A stretch of 64,000 nt of DNA from Pempheris klunzingeri (lineage: Eukaryota > Chordata > Actinopteri > Acropomatiformes > Pempheridae). The stretch covers positions 10,657,885-10,721,884 of the forward strand of contig NC_092029.1 of assembly GCF_042242105.1 (NCBI RefSeq). The letters are read 5' to 3'. Each line of letters opens with the position of its first letter. The stretch's first letter is position 1. A program made the position numbers and the translations under genes. Below, piece after piece: positions 26,512-40,200 of this stretch. The notes below the pieces were generated by a model. That model was given only the letters and a program-made list of their open reading frames with translations. It did no database searches and was not told where the DNA came from.

Positions 26512-29500
26512 TCAGGTAGGAAATGTTTTTCCTTTTACCTGAAAGACAGCCACAGTAGCCACCGTCTTTTCTCCAGAAACAAAAGATGTCCTGGTTTCCT
26601 CAGGCAGAGTTTTAGACTTCTGCCACGACGAGCAGGTTCCCACAGTCTAACATATCTGTGTGATAACATTACTGTAGAAAAGCCGTCAAAACAGCCATGC
26701 AGTCAGGCAAAACCAGCTGCGTCAACAGCTAAATGTTCCTCAGGAGCGATTGTGTTACAGCTTTCAGCAACGACTATTGTCCAAGTCCATAATTCTTTCT
26801 TTTCTCATAGTTATGTAACATGTTATACTTTTACCAGTGTTGTGATTTTTAGGTGATTCCATCAGAACAACTTTTTCATCTTTCGGTGACTTAACCCTGA
26901 AAATAAAGTGTCATTTTGGGTTGAAGATGACAGTGACATTAGTTCCTGTTTAAAGTCCACTGCTAACACTGCTGTTGTTGTGTGTGTCCAGCAGTTGATA
27001 GCTGAGACACCACAGGGCAGAAACTGTCAGGTCGATCCTGTTAAACAGCAGGTGTCCTTGTTAACGTCCCCAAACATCCTTTTTCTGCTGTTTGTGTTTT
27101 GGTTTTATTTTTCCTTGCACTATGTACCCCTTGGTTCAAGCTTCCCAGCAGATTTTTCCTAGTTTTTCAAAAATATTTTCGCCTGTCTGGTTCCAGGTTG
27201 TTGTTTTTTGTCTACTGAGATTATGACACACTCTGAGATAAGCAGCTTGTATCTCAGCCATCCAGCCATGCAAGATGGCCGTGCACTGTATGCCCGCTCT
27301 GTCTCACCTTAGACTTTGCCTCTGCCGTGCATCCGGCTGGCCATGAGCCAGCCTCATATCCATGTTGGCGGTCAAAGATGAGGCCGAGACCTCAGACCTT
27401 TTCACACGGATTTAGTCTGGTGAACCAGCTCTCTGGGTATCCATGTGTGACATTAGCTAATAGCCGCTAGCCGCTAATACTTTGAAGCTGTCTTCACCCT
27501 CAGAGCAGACTGGATACTGATTGGATTATGTTGGATTAGCATTACTCTGTTTGATTTGTTTGTGTATATGCCGCCTATACTGTAATACTTGGTGCCTCCT
27601 ATTGCATGTCTCTGCGCTGGAAACCTTAACCACTGATTTCTCAGCGCACTGAGCCTGGCCTACATCTGGAGGGATCAACAAGTTAAGCCACTGCCTTTTA
27701 ACCCTCAAATTCTGTCAATCCATTACAGGCACATTTGCCACAGCTGCAGCCATTCTCTTCATAATATTTTTACAGCATTGTCTTCCACTTATTCTGAGAG
27801 GATCTTCTGTCTTCGCAACCCTAAATTCTCCAGGTTCTCCTGTGAATAAAGATGCCAATTTACAGTTTAGGAAGCACCATACTTGTATAGTTTAGTTACA
27901 CATTCATGGCTGTTTATGGGTTGTCATCAGTAACACAAGATAACTGAGCAAATAAACTACTAATAAAAATAACAAGCGTATTTTGAAAAGTTTGGTGAAG
28001 CTCAAGCATTCAAAAATGTGTAACTCACAGTCCACTTAGTGGCTTTTTTTTCCTGGGTTTACATTTGATTTTGCTCATCTGAGTAAACTCCATCCACTGA
28101 GGAAGAACGAGAGATGGGTTGAATGCTCCGGAAAAAGCAAGTGTCTGACTGAACGTTCGGTCTCAGACATTAAAAAAATTGACTGAAATGTGAACGGAGG
28201 CCACTGCAAATATTAAACTTGGGGAAACTCATATGGTTCATCATATTAGCGCTTTTATTGGACTACAGGAAAAGGAGCCTCATTCTTTCTGATTATGTGA
28301 CATAAGAGAAAACATCACGTGGTTACTCCATGACGTCTAAATAGAAAAAGTCCACCTCTACTATTAGGTTAATGTTATTATCTCTCTACCACAAACTAGA
28401 GTTTGCCACATCAGAAAACACTCTTCTTTTGCTGTTTTCTATTTATTTATGTTTTTATTTAAGTGTCTAAACTGTCAAGTGTTGTGTTCTTACTCGGACT
28501 TCCTTTTCATGTTTGCAATTACTTGGCTGTCTCCTACAGATTACTGGATGCAGAAAGTCATGTGGGCCTTCTGGGATGTACCTTTCTATTCCAGGGGGTA
28601 ATTACAAGCTTTCCAGAGGGTGGATAGAGACCAGCAGGACCCTTTTTCTACTCCTGGCATTTAATTTGTTATCGTTAGGGTCTCCTACAAGGGAAGGGCT
28701 GCATGGGTGGAATTTATGGATATAGCCCCACCCTGAATGAAACATATGTATGGCGTAGCCCTGTTGCCTTCCACCACATGATACGAGCCATAATATAATG
28801 TTCCCCCTTCACACATTCCTTCACAGCAGTCTGAGAAACGTTATTTTTATTTAGGGGCTGTCAGTCATGATTCTGCTGAGAATATACTCGTCCTTAGCGT
28901 GCGGCAGAACTTTCTGTTCATTTTCTCTAACCCACACTGGGATGCTTCACTTAAGGGTTAGGGTTGGGTGGATGCATGTCTTCTCCACTATTTCTCTCAG
29001 TTCCAGTGTGTTTAGCTATTAACTGACCCCATGTTTCACATGATAAACCGAGCGATTAGCATTTCACCAAAGTCCTATATAACAAGAGGAACTCAGTCAA
29101 CAAGCTTGTAATCACAGCTGAACTTTTCAGGGTCACCTGCAGTGTGCAGCCAATCAGATTTCCGCACTTCCTTGCTTCACGTGCACGGCAAACTGATTTC
29201 CAAGATTCAGCAGTTTTCAACGTTTAACTTCATTCTTGACTGTCAAATATAGTTTTCCCAAAAGCAGTGTTTGTGGAGTAGTTGCATATATCATCAGGGT
29301 TTTGTTTGTGCTCATTTTTTGTAATGCCTAGCTGCTTATATGTTATGTTTTATTTGTATTGCTTGCCTGCTTGCTTGGTCAACACATGACTAAAAACAAT
29401 ATAAGGCAATACCAAAGCAACAGGAAAATATATTCTTGCCTGCTGAAAACCAGAAAGAAAAGGGTAAAGTTGGATTTTGTCTGCCAGTACATGCTTAATG

Positions 29501-32130
29501 ATTAACAGAGAAGTGGTTTTAAGAGAGAAAAGGTTCACACAAACAGGTTTTTTTGGGCTCCAGTTTCTATTTGAGTAGTTGTTGTAGACTATGCTCAGCA
29601 GCTTAGCTTTAAAAAGATGCAAATCCTAAAGTTTGTACTGGAAAAGGTTGTCATGTGTTATGTCACTTAGGCTTGATTGTCCCTGCTGTAAATGTACTCG
29701 TTCCTAGTATTAGGGACTGTCAAATACAAAATTAATATTCCAAATATTTAGTTTTGGTGAGCAGTATTTAATTCAGTACAGAAAGCCCCTTTTTCTGTGA
29801 TCTGCTGGAGGTGCCATTGCCTTTATACTTTACACATGCATCTTTAATTGGTGCAAACAGGTCACAGATAGAAATGAGGAGGTTAGAAAAACCCAAATGT
29901 CTCTTTCGTAAAGTTCTCTGACTTTTTGACTTTGACTTGTTTGGCAGTGTTGAAAACCACATTATGATATGCAAGCAAGAGACAAAGTAACCTCACTCTT
30001 TTTAACTCGGAAGAGAGATTTTCATCATTGTGAGTTTGTGAGAACTTGGCACAGACAAAACTCCTGTTGACAGTGCCACTGTCTGTTTAATGTCACCATC
30101 CCTCACATTTCCTGTTGTATGTACCTGGTGGCCTTGAGGTCACCAAAACACCAATCCTGGCCTCTATTGACATGGATGATCTGTCCCACCAGCACAGAAG
30201 CCCTCCATGAGAACAGGACCTGTCTGTTATTCCAGCTGCATGACATTCTTTTTAGAGGCAGCTACCCAGGACCGTACAGCTTCCACTGTTATCCATTCAT
30301 GACTGCACCGGCGCGGCTCGCCACTGATGTCTCTAACACCGGTCCTGCGGAGATAAACTGTTCCACACAAGCCTGGATCAAACGACAGTGCAGCCTCAGA
30401 TATGGACATTTGAAATCAAAGCAGAAAGCTGCGATGCTGTAGCAGATTGTATGATATCAGCTAAGATGACATGTGACTTGGAAGTGGTCCAGAAATCTTA
30501 AAGCTGCAGGCAGCGTCACACGTTGGCATCTCTAAATGGCAGCGAGAGGCAGCTGTTTGAAAACTTTGAAGCTTTAATAACCCAGAAATCATGTAAAGGG
30601 ACAAACGGCATTCTGATGTTAAGGAAGCTGGTTATTTAGTTCTGCTTTATGGTTAAAGGACGAAGCGAGGCAGCTTTTCTAAAACTGAATGCTGCTGAAT
30701 GCTCACCCACAGCTGTTAAGGAAAATGTCTTGCTTTTAGGTTTGATTTGTGACTTCCTTTTGGCAGAGAAATGTCCGAGTCCAGACTTTTCTTGGCAAGC
30801 AGTGTAAATCCATAGTCGCAGTTACAGTCTCAGTTACAGGGCATTCGATACTATACTGTGTCTCCACCACATAACCTGACCGTGCTGATGTTGAATGACA
30901 CAATACACAACAACAGCACCATGACACCTTGCTGCCGTGATACTCGACGTCAATGCTTGACTCACTACTGAGGAACAGGAAGGTAATCACTGATATGTGA
31001 CACTTATTTTGTCAACACCTACACAGAAACCTGCAGGGCCTGAACCAGGTTGATGACTTCTGCTCTCTTATGAGAACATGTCTGATTTCTCTCACCTCCT
31101 GTGTGAACAGGGAACGACAAACTAGTTACTAGTTTGAATGCTGTAGCCTGAAGAATTACCTCAACGTTGAATCACCGTCCCTCTCACAGAGTCTCAGCGT
31201 CATTGTAATTATAAACACACCTTAAAGTAGGGATAGAGACTTTTTTTGGCCCTGATCCTCCTCTGAGTCCTTAAATGTTGGGTATCCGCTGATACAGAGT
31301 CTAATCAGACACCTTTTGTGACTTCACTTACTCAATTTAAGTTGCTTGACAAACTCAGGCGAAATGACTTGATCTGGCATAGTTACATTATTATATAACT
31401 GCATGGTTCTCATGTGAAATCTTGCAGCTAAAGGCCAAATTACTGTGACGTGAGCATTCGTTTCAAGTGAAATATGATGAGCACCCTCCACAGAAAACCA
31501 AATTCCTTTCACATTTTCGTTACTGTGGTGTTTATCACTTGTATGTCGCAATGCAGGAATGTTTATGAAAGCTGGATGTCGTGAGTCAGTAATTAGCGGA
31601 GATGCAGGAGTGATGCTTGTGCTGTAAATCTTCTGGGAGTGTCTGGGATTGTTTAGATTAAAATCTTCTGGATATTTTGTCAGCCGTCTCATCAATGCCA
31701 ATTACTGCTTAGACAGAATATGTGCTGAATGTGTTTTAAATGCACAGGAGGAGTTTAAGGTAAAGGATGGGAATGGGAATGGGCTCTTTTGTTTTCTTTC
31801 TTCATTTTTGTTTTTGACATTACTTAATTTCTTCAGTTGCCATGTTACACTTTCACTGCCTCCCATCTGTCTCCTCGGCACACCCACACGTTCACCACAC
31901 ACGTTTAGCACCTTAGCTTTGTTTCCCTCCCGCAGCTCTCCAAACAAGCTCTCTCCAAACAAACCCTAAACAAGTTGTCCGAAGCCTGTGTAGGGGGGAG
32001 GGGGTGAGCTGGGCGGTGGCCACGGCTCGGCTGCATCCTATTAGGACTGGGAGTGTTGAAAAGGGGTGTGGCCTGGAGCCAGTAACATCTGTGCCTGTCC
32101 CCTCTGCCCCCACAGCATTCTGCAGAGAAA

Positions 32131-32830
32131 GACTTTAGACTTTAGACTTTAGACTTTAGACTTCTTTATTTTATCCCCCATAGGGGGAAATTTTCTTGTT
32201 ACAGCAGCAACAATATAAACAGGGACAGTGAAAGAACAAAGCAATAGAAAAGACAAACAATAGCAAATATAAATATAAATATAAATATAAATATAGATAT
32301 AAATATATGGATTGTGATGAAATGAAATAAATATTTACACCATAGGATATTTACAGGAATGGAATGGCATGGATGGTAGGCAGTATATTAACATCAGCCA
32401 GTGATGCTGGTGTTAAAGAGTCTGATGGCTGATGGGAGAAATGACCTGCGGTAGCGTTCCTTCTTGCAGGGTGGGTGCCTCAGCCTGCTGCTGAAAGAGC
32501 TGCTGAGGGCCCCCACAGTCTCATGCAGGGGGTGAGAGGGGTTGTCCATGATGGACTTGAGTTTTGTTAGTGTCCTCCTCTCACCCACCTCCTCTATGGA
32601 GTCCAGGGAGCAGTCCAGGACAGAAGCGGCCCTCCTGACCAGCCTGTTCAGTCTCTTTCTGTCCCTCTCCGTGCTCCCTCCTCCCCAGCAGACCACTGCA
32701 TAGAGGACTGCAGACGCCACCACAGAGTCATAAGGCAGAGAGAAGGAGGTTAAGGAGGGAGTGGATACGCCGAGGAGAAGTCCTCGCCGGCCAGCTGGCT
32801 GTTTGCAGGATCTCAAACAGCGGCTCATGC
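32131..32830 (-). mobile_element. 5'-truncated non-LTR retrotransposon (LINE) 3' end
   Basis: On the minus strand an open frame ending at 32394 encodes the extreme C-terminus of a fish LINE polyprotein. It shows VVASAVLYAVVCWGG, a Leu/Arg-rich segment (RLNRLVRRAASVL), SHPLHETVGALSSSFSSRL and a KERYRRSFLPSAIRLFN end. This tail follows the reverse transcriptase in CR1/L2/Rex-like elements. Downstream is a 3' UTR of about 230 bases with a small CCCCC/GGGGG stem near 32175, ending in five copies of a 7-base unit (32131-32164). Tandem short-repeat tails are normal for this clade. The copy lost its 5' part on insertion and cannot move by itself. The 5' boundary is approximate. Confidence 0.75.
32265..32310. 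repeat. (AAATAT)n simple repeat inside the LINE 3' UTR
   Basis: About six AT-rich hexamer units; it lies in the 3' UTR of the LINE copy and could be part of the element or later expansion. Confidence 0.75.
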
Positions 32831-33073
32831 TGTATGGCAAGTTTATCCCTTGTTTGCTCCCGTGCCATCAGAGAAAAACGGTCTCCATCCAACTGGGATT
32901 TTCGTCTCGGCTGATTTTGACAGCCTCTGGGATTCAGGGTGCTTATTAGCAGATGACTTTGAACCTGCGTGGATTACATACCTCGCGCAGGAAATGCTCC
33001 GCTGTGTGTTGTGTGCAAGCATCGTCTTTTCTGTCGACAGTGCAGAAAGCGGGACACTGCAGTGAGTTGAGGA

Positions 33074-33124
33074 TATAAAGGGAATGCTCACAGCACAACA
33101 GAGGCGAGCTCACTCCTGGACAGG
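33074..33124 (+). promoter_or_regulatory. TATA box followed by a splice donor: possible alternative DAAM1 promoter
   Basis: TATAAAG at 33074-33080 is followed 44 bases later by a good donor (GG|GTAAGA, exon end 33124). A start about 30 bases below the TATA would make a very short non-coding exon that could splice to DAAM1 exon 2. This is inference from motifs only. Confidence 0.2.
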
Positions 33125-33398
33125 GTAAGACGAGCTCAATGAAGCTGCCTATTCTACCCTGTAATCAAATCAGCGCAAGGAAAAGGAGTAGAGGAGCAGA
33201 AGCCGGCTATCTGCTGATTGGAATGTGTGTGTGCATGGACTGCATGTGACCGGCTATCAGTGCCTCTGTGTATGGGTCCATGAGGGGCTGCTGGCTTGCT
33301 CTATCACTCCCAAGGATACAGGCTGGATTCCTCTCACCAAGATGTAGGTGATTGTGTCATGTCTGTCTAATTGGGAGGTGTTGGTGCAGAAAAATGGT

Positions 33399-33412
33399 GT
33401 TGCCGTAGTAAC
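33399..33412 (+). promoter_or_regulatory. RFX X-box motif
   Basis: GTTGCCGTAGTAAC matches the X-box consensus GTNRCC-NN-RGYAAC at every fixed position. RFX factors use such sites at ciliary and some neural genes. It lies 740 bases from a second perfect site. Confidence 0.45.
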
Positions 33413-33560
33413 CAGGGGGGAGGGGAGGATGACAGGGTGCTCCGACTGGGGCCCGGGGCTGATTTCGCAGTGAGAGAGCTGTCCTGTGTCTACGGGGAAT
33501 GCCCCATAATGACAAGGCTGGTCTGGAGATAGGGTGAGGTGGTGGTAGAAATATGTGCAT

Positions 33561-33582
33561 ACACACACACACACACACACAC
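33561..33582. repeat. (AC)n microsatellite
   Basis: About 11 AC units between the two X-box motifs of DAAM1 intron 1. Confidence 0.85.
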
Positions 33583-34138
33583 CGGCTGAGGCTACAGGCT
33601 GCTACCTCCCACCAGCGTCTCTCTGTGGTTTGGCGAGTGCAGCCCGTTATCAGTGTCAGGAGAGTGTGAGAGAGAAAGAGGATGGCATACTTTTTTCCAT
33701 GATGGGGGGGCGGAGTGCAGATAATCAAGTCAATGAAAAGGAAAGTCACCTTGAGCAGAGAGGGGTCTGCTCACCTCGCTCATTTCCTGTCACTTCCCGT
33801 CCTTCTCAGGTTCCACTCTCACTTCCTCAGCTCCTCTCAAGAGGCTATGTGTACTCTCCATCGCATGTAAATACTATACAGGCTGATGTATTACACAGCA
33901 CTGACAGCTAGGCTTTGCCTCTCTGCACGATTTAATCGTGCCTCTGAGTGATGGCAAGCTAGATTTTACCCTGTAATCCTTAATGGTTTTGTTTTTTTTT
34001 TTGTCCGTTGAATTAGAGAGACAATCCTATTTTCTCCCCTATAAACATCCAGAGCAGATTAAAAAGGAGGGTAATGGGCGGTGGAAGGGGCTTACATTAA
34101 ATCACCCACCCTGCTTGCACTGGTCACCATCCGCTCTG

Positions 34139-34152
34139 GTTACCATAGCAAC
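34139..34152 (+). promoter_or_regulatory. RFX X-box motif
   Basis: GTTACCATAGCAAC is a full palindromic X-box. With the site at 33399 it suggests an intronic enhancer bound by RFX factors. Confidence 0.5.
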
Positions 34153-36974
34153 TGAGGAAGAGGTAGGGATTTTTAAAGGACAGGCTCTGGAGGAGATTAT
34201 AACGCTCTCCACGCCCCATTATCGATGATCTGAGAGGTTATCCGTTCTACTACTCAGAAATAAATTTGTGACTATGATTGGACTGGGCCCAGCTGTGGCG
34301 CACATAATAATATTTACTGATCCTTCTGCCACACAGAAGGAGATCAAGATGACAGCTGTTGGTGCTTTATGATGTTTTCAGTCGTTCAAAGTCCACAGCC
34401 TATACCTGAGCTCTCCAAAGGTTTATTCTTCTTTGGATTTTCTTGACACTCAGCAGTTTTTCTTATTTTCCAGTCATGTCATCCTCCGCTAATTTACAGT
34501 GAATCTGATCTTCTAATATTTAGATCTTTAATGGTGATAGAGGCACAGACGTAACTTAAATGACACTAATTTGATGATGGTACTGATTCTCTTTCCTTTC
34601 TGCTGATAGTTAAGTCATTGATTGTCTGCTTCAATGGTCTCCAAGCTTTTCTGTCAGATGCACCTCCAAAACCTTTTCAGATGAGCTAAAGTACCCATTC
34701 ATTGACATTAATCATCACTACTTCTGTTTCAAATATGTTAATTTGAATAGACTTTTAAACTGGATGTTATTAATTATATAAATGCTGATCTTATCTTTAG
34801 GTCAATGTGATCAAGTTTGCATTCCTACTACTACCATTTGGAGGGACAGAAGCTGGACATTTCAGCTATTTATTAATTACTCTTAGCTAATTATTTCAAC
34901 TGTCTGTCCATTACTTTTAAATGGTAAAAATCATAGATTGCCTATGATAAATGGGCGTAGCCACCGTAATGTTACCCAGTAGTCTTATTTTAACACTTTA
35001 TCTAACTTCTCTGCACTCCTGCTAACAGGTTTTCATGCACTCTGACTTGCAAGTTATCAACACATGATGTTCAGGTGCAACAGTTGACTCAATGTGTGGA
35101 TTTAAAAAAAAAAAATCTGTAATTTCTGTTTTTCAAATTACTTGAGCTACTCCACAAGCTTTCCATATAGCCCCTGGCAAGTGCAGAAGTACGTCCTGTG
35201 GCATGAGTGCCCCAGTTTGCTGCAGAAATGCTGCAGTAGTTGAATCTGCATTAACTACATGTACCAACAAACTCAGTGGGACTTTATTTTTCTGATTACC
35301 AAATGATGCCGTTGTGGTTATAATGTGATGTGCTTTGGTCCATTAGATTCAAGACGTTAGAGTACACTTGTTACAAGCTGCTTGTGAACATCCAAAACTT
35401 AATGGATACACGTTAGAATAGCAAATCAATATGGCTGAGAAAAGCAGCCTTGTCATTTACAACCCAAAGTTCAACCTGTGTGACCAAAACAGATCATAAA
35501 AGTTAAGCCGTTGTTGTCATATAGGCAAGTTTCTTGCAATGTCAACGTCTATGCTGTGTTAAACATTGCCTTTTTTGTTCAGATTTTTCAGAATCATGAA
35601 GCGGCACGCCAAAGGCGATTCGTATTTTATAAGCTATTTTTAAACTAAACTGCCCTTTTTTGACTTTTTTGGAACACAGCCAACAAACTGAACCCAGATG
35701 ACTAAGCTGAAACTCTGGCGAGGATACTGTCGCATGTTTGAGTAGTTTCCCTCTTTGCCCCGTGTCTAACCTCCACTTGAAGGGTTGACCCGAGGAAGAA
35801 TGCTAACATGTTAAGAATGGGGGGTTGGAGAGTCTGTCTGCAGAACGAGTTTGACAACCTTGCCTGCAGAAAGTGCAACAGCCTTTAACCTGCTTTTTAA
35901 TCTCTGTCCTCCCTACATTTCAGCCGCACACTCCCCAACCCTAAATGTACATTTTTTGGCTTTAAGCTATCATTCATACGTGTAAGAATTAAAGGGGAAT
36001 ACCACTGAATTACTTTTTAAGGCGTGGAAAAGTTCTGTGTTTTAGATAACTTTCAGTCTTATCTCTTACAACAAATGACTTATTTTTCCTTATAGCCTGT
36101 GACCATGGGTTATTATTAGATGATCATGAATTGTCCTCATAAATTTATTTAGGAGAGCTTACAGTATCCAGTATCTCTACGGAGCACAGATATAGTTACA
36201 CATATGGTGGGTCTGACAGTAAATGCACCTTGTCTAGGTTTTTAGATCATTGTGGCATCCCTTAGAGAAAAAAAGTCAAATAAAAAAGCTGAATTTCATA
36301 AGCATGTCCATTAGTGACATCAGATAGAAATACAATGATCTTCTGAATAGTGTAGCAACTCCAAGAAGAAGAAAGAAAGATAAAGGTAGAGTGTGCCACA
36401 AATCAGATCAACCAGTGATTGAATCTTTCCCAGACAACAAAGCAACTTAACTGACAAACTGCTCTTTATCAGCACTGGGTTTGCACAGCCTTTAATGAGC
36501 ACAGAGGGTTAGTCAGCTTGTACTGATGACAGCCTTTTTCTTCTGTTCCTGTTTTGGGATCAATTTTGACCAGATTATTAACCTTGGCTGTTGAAAGCAG
36601 GTGTGGCCAGAGATACTGGGTCTGGTCTTGAACTAATCTGTCCCATCACCGACTGACTGTCTCTGGATGAAGCGTGTGAAGACCTTGAGTCTCTCTTATG
36701 AGGAAGGATGTGGAAAACAATTAGATTACTTCTATGTGTCCTGGCTAATAGTGCCCTGCTTTCAGTTAAGTTGTCAGTTGTGTGTGTTGGTCACAGTGCA
36801 CAGAATAGTACTTTGCTTTATTTTGGATCATTAAATGTCACGCTGAATATTACAGTTGTGATAACGGCCTAATTTTCAAAACAGCACTGAGACAAAATTG
36901 GAGTTTTTTCAAGCAGGTGTTACATAATAGTCTGGAAAATGGGCTCAGCACCAAATTGTAATGTTTATGAGCAG

Positions 36975-37260
36975 CTAACAGACTAGAGCTGCAGCTCACT
37001 ATTGTTTTTCCACTTATTTCATTAAAGGTTTGGTCTGTAAAATTTGAGAAAACAGAATAATGCCCATCACTGTTTTCCACAACCCAAGGAGATGCTTGTA
37101 TAGTGCAACTAACATGTTAGAAACCCAAAGATATTTAATTTAAAATAATACAAAACAGACAAAATCTGCAAATCCTTGTGGCTGAGAAGCTGGAAACTTA
37201 ATAAATAACTTTAACAATTTATCAATTCTTAAAATAGTTGCTTCAGCACTTAAAATACTA
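36975..37260. repeat. Near full-length copy of the ATTAAT/CGATTA dispersed repeat
   Basis: In order it contains TAGAGCTGCAGCTCACTATT, TTTGGTCTGTAAAATTTGAG, AACCCAAAGATATTTAATTT, GAGAAGCTGGAAACTT and TTCTTAAAATAGTTGCTTCA. This is the order of a repeat that is extremely common in percomorph introns. Coding capacity is absent. Confidence 0.5.
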
Positions 37261-40200
37261 ACTTCAGTAACTTCAGACTTGATGGAGAATGTGTCATTTG
37301 AGCTTTTTAGCTTATTTTTTGTTTGTGATAGTAATATTTAGTAGTGAGTTTAACAAAGAGCAGCAGTGCCCTGCTGTTCCAAATTAACCATGTACCGTGC
37401 GCACAGTCATATGTCACCATAAAAGCTGGAAAAACTGCCACAACAAAAGACTCCCTACATTACAGTCCAACGCATGCAATGTTTTTACAACAGCTCCAGC
37501 ACACAGTATCTTTGTCACGATCCACTGCCACTACTTCAAAGTCCTACAAGATCTGAACTTTTTCACCCGCAGACAAGTATTAAGTGTCTCAGCTGGTGGA
37601 AGAAATGCTTCCTTTGTCTGTTATCCCTTTCCCTGCACTCTCTCTGTGTCCCTGTATGTTAATCCTGTAATCTGAGAGCCACTTCAGCCCTACTCCCTCA
37701 GCCATGTGACATTAATGCTCCAGAGACAATGCCTTTGTCATATCTTGACACACAATCCTGTAACAGAAATGCACACAGGCATCAGAGCCGAACAGCGCTG
37801 ATACTGTACTTTCACACTGAGGACTGTTTTGACGACTCTGTGTTGTCTAACTGGCCGTCGCTGAGAATAGATTGATTTTAATCTCTTGTTAACCTGCTGG
37901 TCAGCATTTCTGTCATGGCCCAGTTATTTTCTGACTTGTTTCCAAGTCTGAGTGTGTTTACACACTGTCTACTGTCATTGTCTACTCACGGCACCATTAA
38001 GTACCTGGCGGAGTGAGCATTATGTGGCGGTGTGCAAGACTATGCCATTTGCACCACAGCTAAAGCAGACAAAATTAGACAGAGTGACACTCCATTGTTA
38101 CCATGAAAGTAATTACCAAACAGCTACCGATTTTCAGAATTAACATGGTTTGCTCTCAGTTAGCAGTGACTGACGTTGGCCTTGAGCAACAATGTGAGGG
38201 AGATTTGCATTTTTCTGTATTGGGAAAAAGCTTAACTGTACATGTTCTGCAGCTGAACTGCGAAAGCAGATTGTTTTTCTAGTTTTGATTGTTGTTACTA
38301 TTGAGCATTTTGTAGTTGAGTCAAAACGGTTTTGAGTGTCACAGGTTAAGCATCCACTCCGTGTGCAGACACTGGGCTGCTGATTAATTTTCAGCTGGGC
38401 AGCTCCGAGCTCAGGCTGTGTGTTTTGATGAAAGAACTACCACCAGCCTTCACCATGTGACTCCTGAGCCTTTTGTTTGCAGCTGTCCAAATTGATCCAA
38501 AATAAATTACCAAGTGTAGTGCACAACAGTCGTGGGGGTTTCCAAAAGTCCATGAACCCCTTGAGTGAAGCACATTGCAATCCCCGTCTGATGAACTGTG
38601 TCTCCCGTGGAATTTTTTAATATAAGTACACTTTTACTCTCAATAGTTTTGAGATTTTTGTCAGTGTGGGAAACGCTGTAATGTAGTGGAAGAGTTTGAA
38701 CCAGAACAACCTGCAATGTTGAGTTGCTTTGCATTGAAAATACCGCAGTGAGATGATCATCAAATTGCATGTCTGATCCACCCCAAATCCTAAATCAGAA
38801 AAGAAGATTAAACTTCTGAGCACCAAATGCCTTTCTAGTCCGCCTATAACACAGCTGCAGCTATACTCTGTACAACCCAAGCAGTCGGTTAACAGCAGTT
38901 ACTTGTTTTTATTTTATTTTACAGCTAAACCCAGATAAACACATAAGGGATAACAAATTATCTGCAGGATGATTGAAAGAGTGAATGAAGTTGTGCTGTC
39001 ATAAGGTTAGAAGAATGGCATAATGTAAGCATGAAGATAAAATAGTAATATGATACTGTATTGATTCCATTTTCCACAACAGATTTGATTTTCATTTGCC
39101 CGCTCTGCAGAAAGGTCAGAGATCGGGGTCAGACAGAACAATGTCCCTGGAGCAGGGAGGGAGTCCGTGTTTCACTCAAGGACATTTTAAAAAGGTAGAT
39201 CGTTTCTAATTATAGTGCTGTAGCCCAAGAGAGACATAGTTTGGCTCTTTTAACAACAATTCAAGGTGAAGCAACCCTGCTGCCTAATATACATATTATA
39301 TAATATCTATTGTCATCATCGCTCTAATGCTCACATTTCTCATTCAAGGTTTCCTCCGTTGCCTCTGGCTGTAGAAGTGCGTTGCTCCATTAGAAACATG
39401 AGGGCCTGTCCTGCTGTGTCTTGTCCCAACCAGCATTAGTGCGGCTGATGATTTAAGCAGCAATAGCAGCTGTAGATATTGAAAATTAAAAGTGCATCTC
39501 AGTGCCAGAAAGTGCTGAGAGATGCCAGCTGGTGCAGAAGAAGGTATTTCACACATCTGTTTTAAATACACTACTGTCCACTGTGTTCTCTCTCCAAGGT
39601 TGAATTCCTGCTCCCAGTGAGGTGCATTTTGGCTTATTAGCATCAGCTTTACATTGACCTGTTAGTGTTTATAAATTATACACAAAACCATCTATTTATG
39701 ACAGTGATTATTTTATGACAGGCTACATAAATATTATTAGATTGTCATTATTGTAATTGTTATTAGATATGCTATTTTTTCTGTCTGTACATTTGTGCAA
39801 AATGTTTGGCAGCACTCATTACCTCAATTTGCTCTTATCTGTTTCTAATTCTTTGCATGCCAACGGCACATATTTCACTTAGCAGGGCCACTGTGAAATT
39901 AGTGACACGTACAGTAATAGCAATAAAAGCAATAACAATTATGCAACCCAATAGCAACAAAAGTCAGTGCTCTGTTGCCACAGTATGGGAGGGCAATGTT
40001 TTTGGCTTTTGTTCAAGCAGCACCAGAGAAACCAAACCCACATTATTTCTAGTTCCAAGTAAGCTTGAACTGTAGAAGAGAAGTTGAAGAGATGAGCAAA
40101 ATGGACAGAACAGAAAGCAGAAAAAAAGAAAAGAGGCAACGCTGGAAGAAGACAGTCGGATGAAAAGTGTCTGTTCATCTTTGACTTGGTGCTCTCTGTT

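Noticed and set aside
30119..30442. A 107-codon plus-strand open frame
   Set aside because: No start context, splice partners or protein-like features; treated as chance.
31324..31701. A 125-codon minus-strand open frame in DAAM1 intron 1
   Set aside because: No recognisable domain, no splice partners, and AT-rich composition typical of chance frames.
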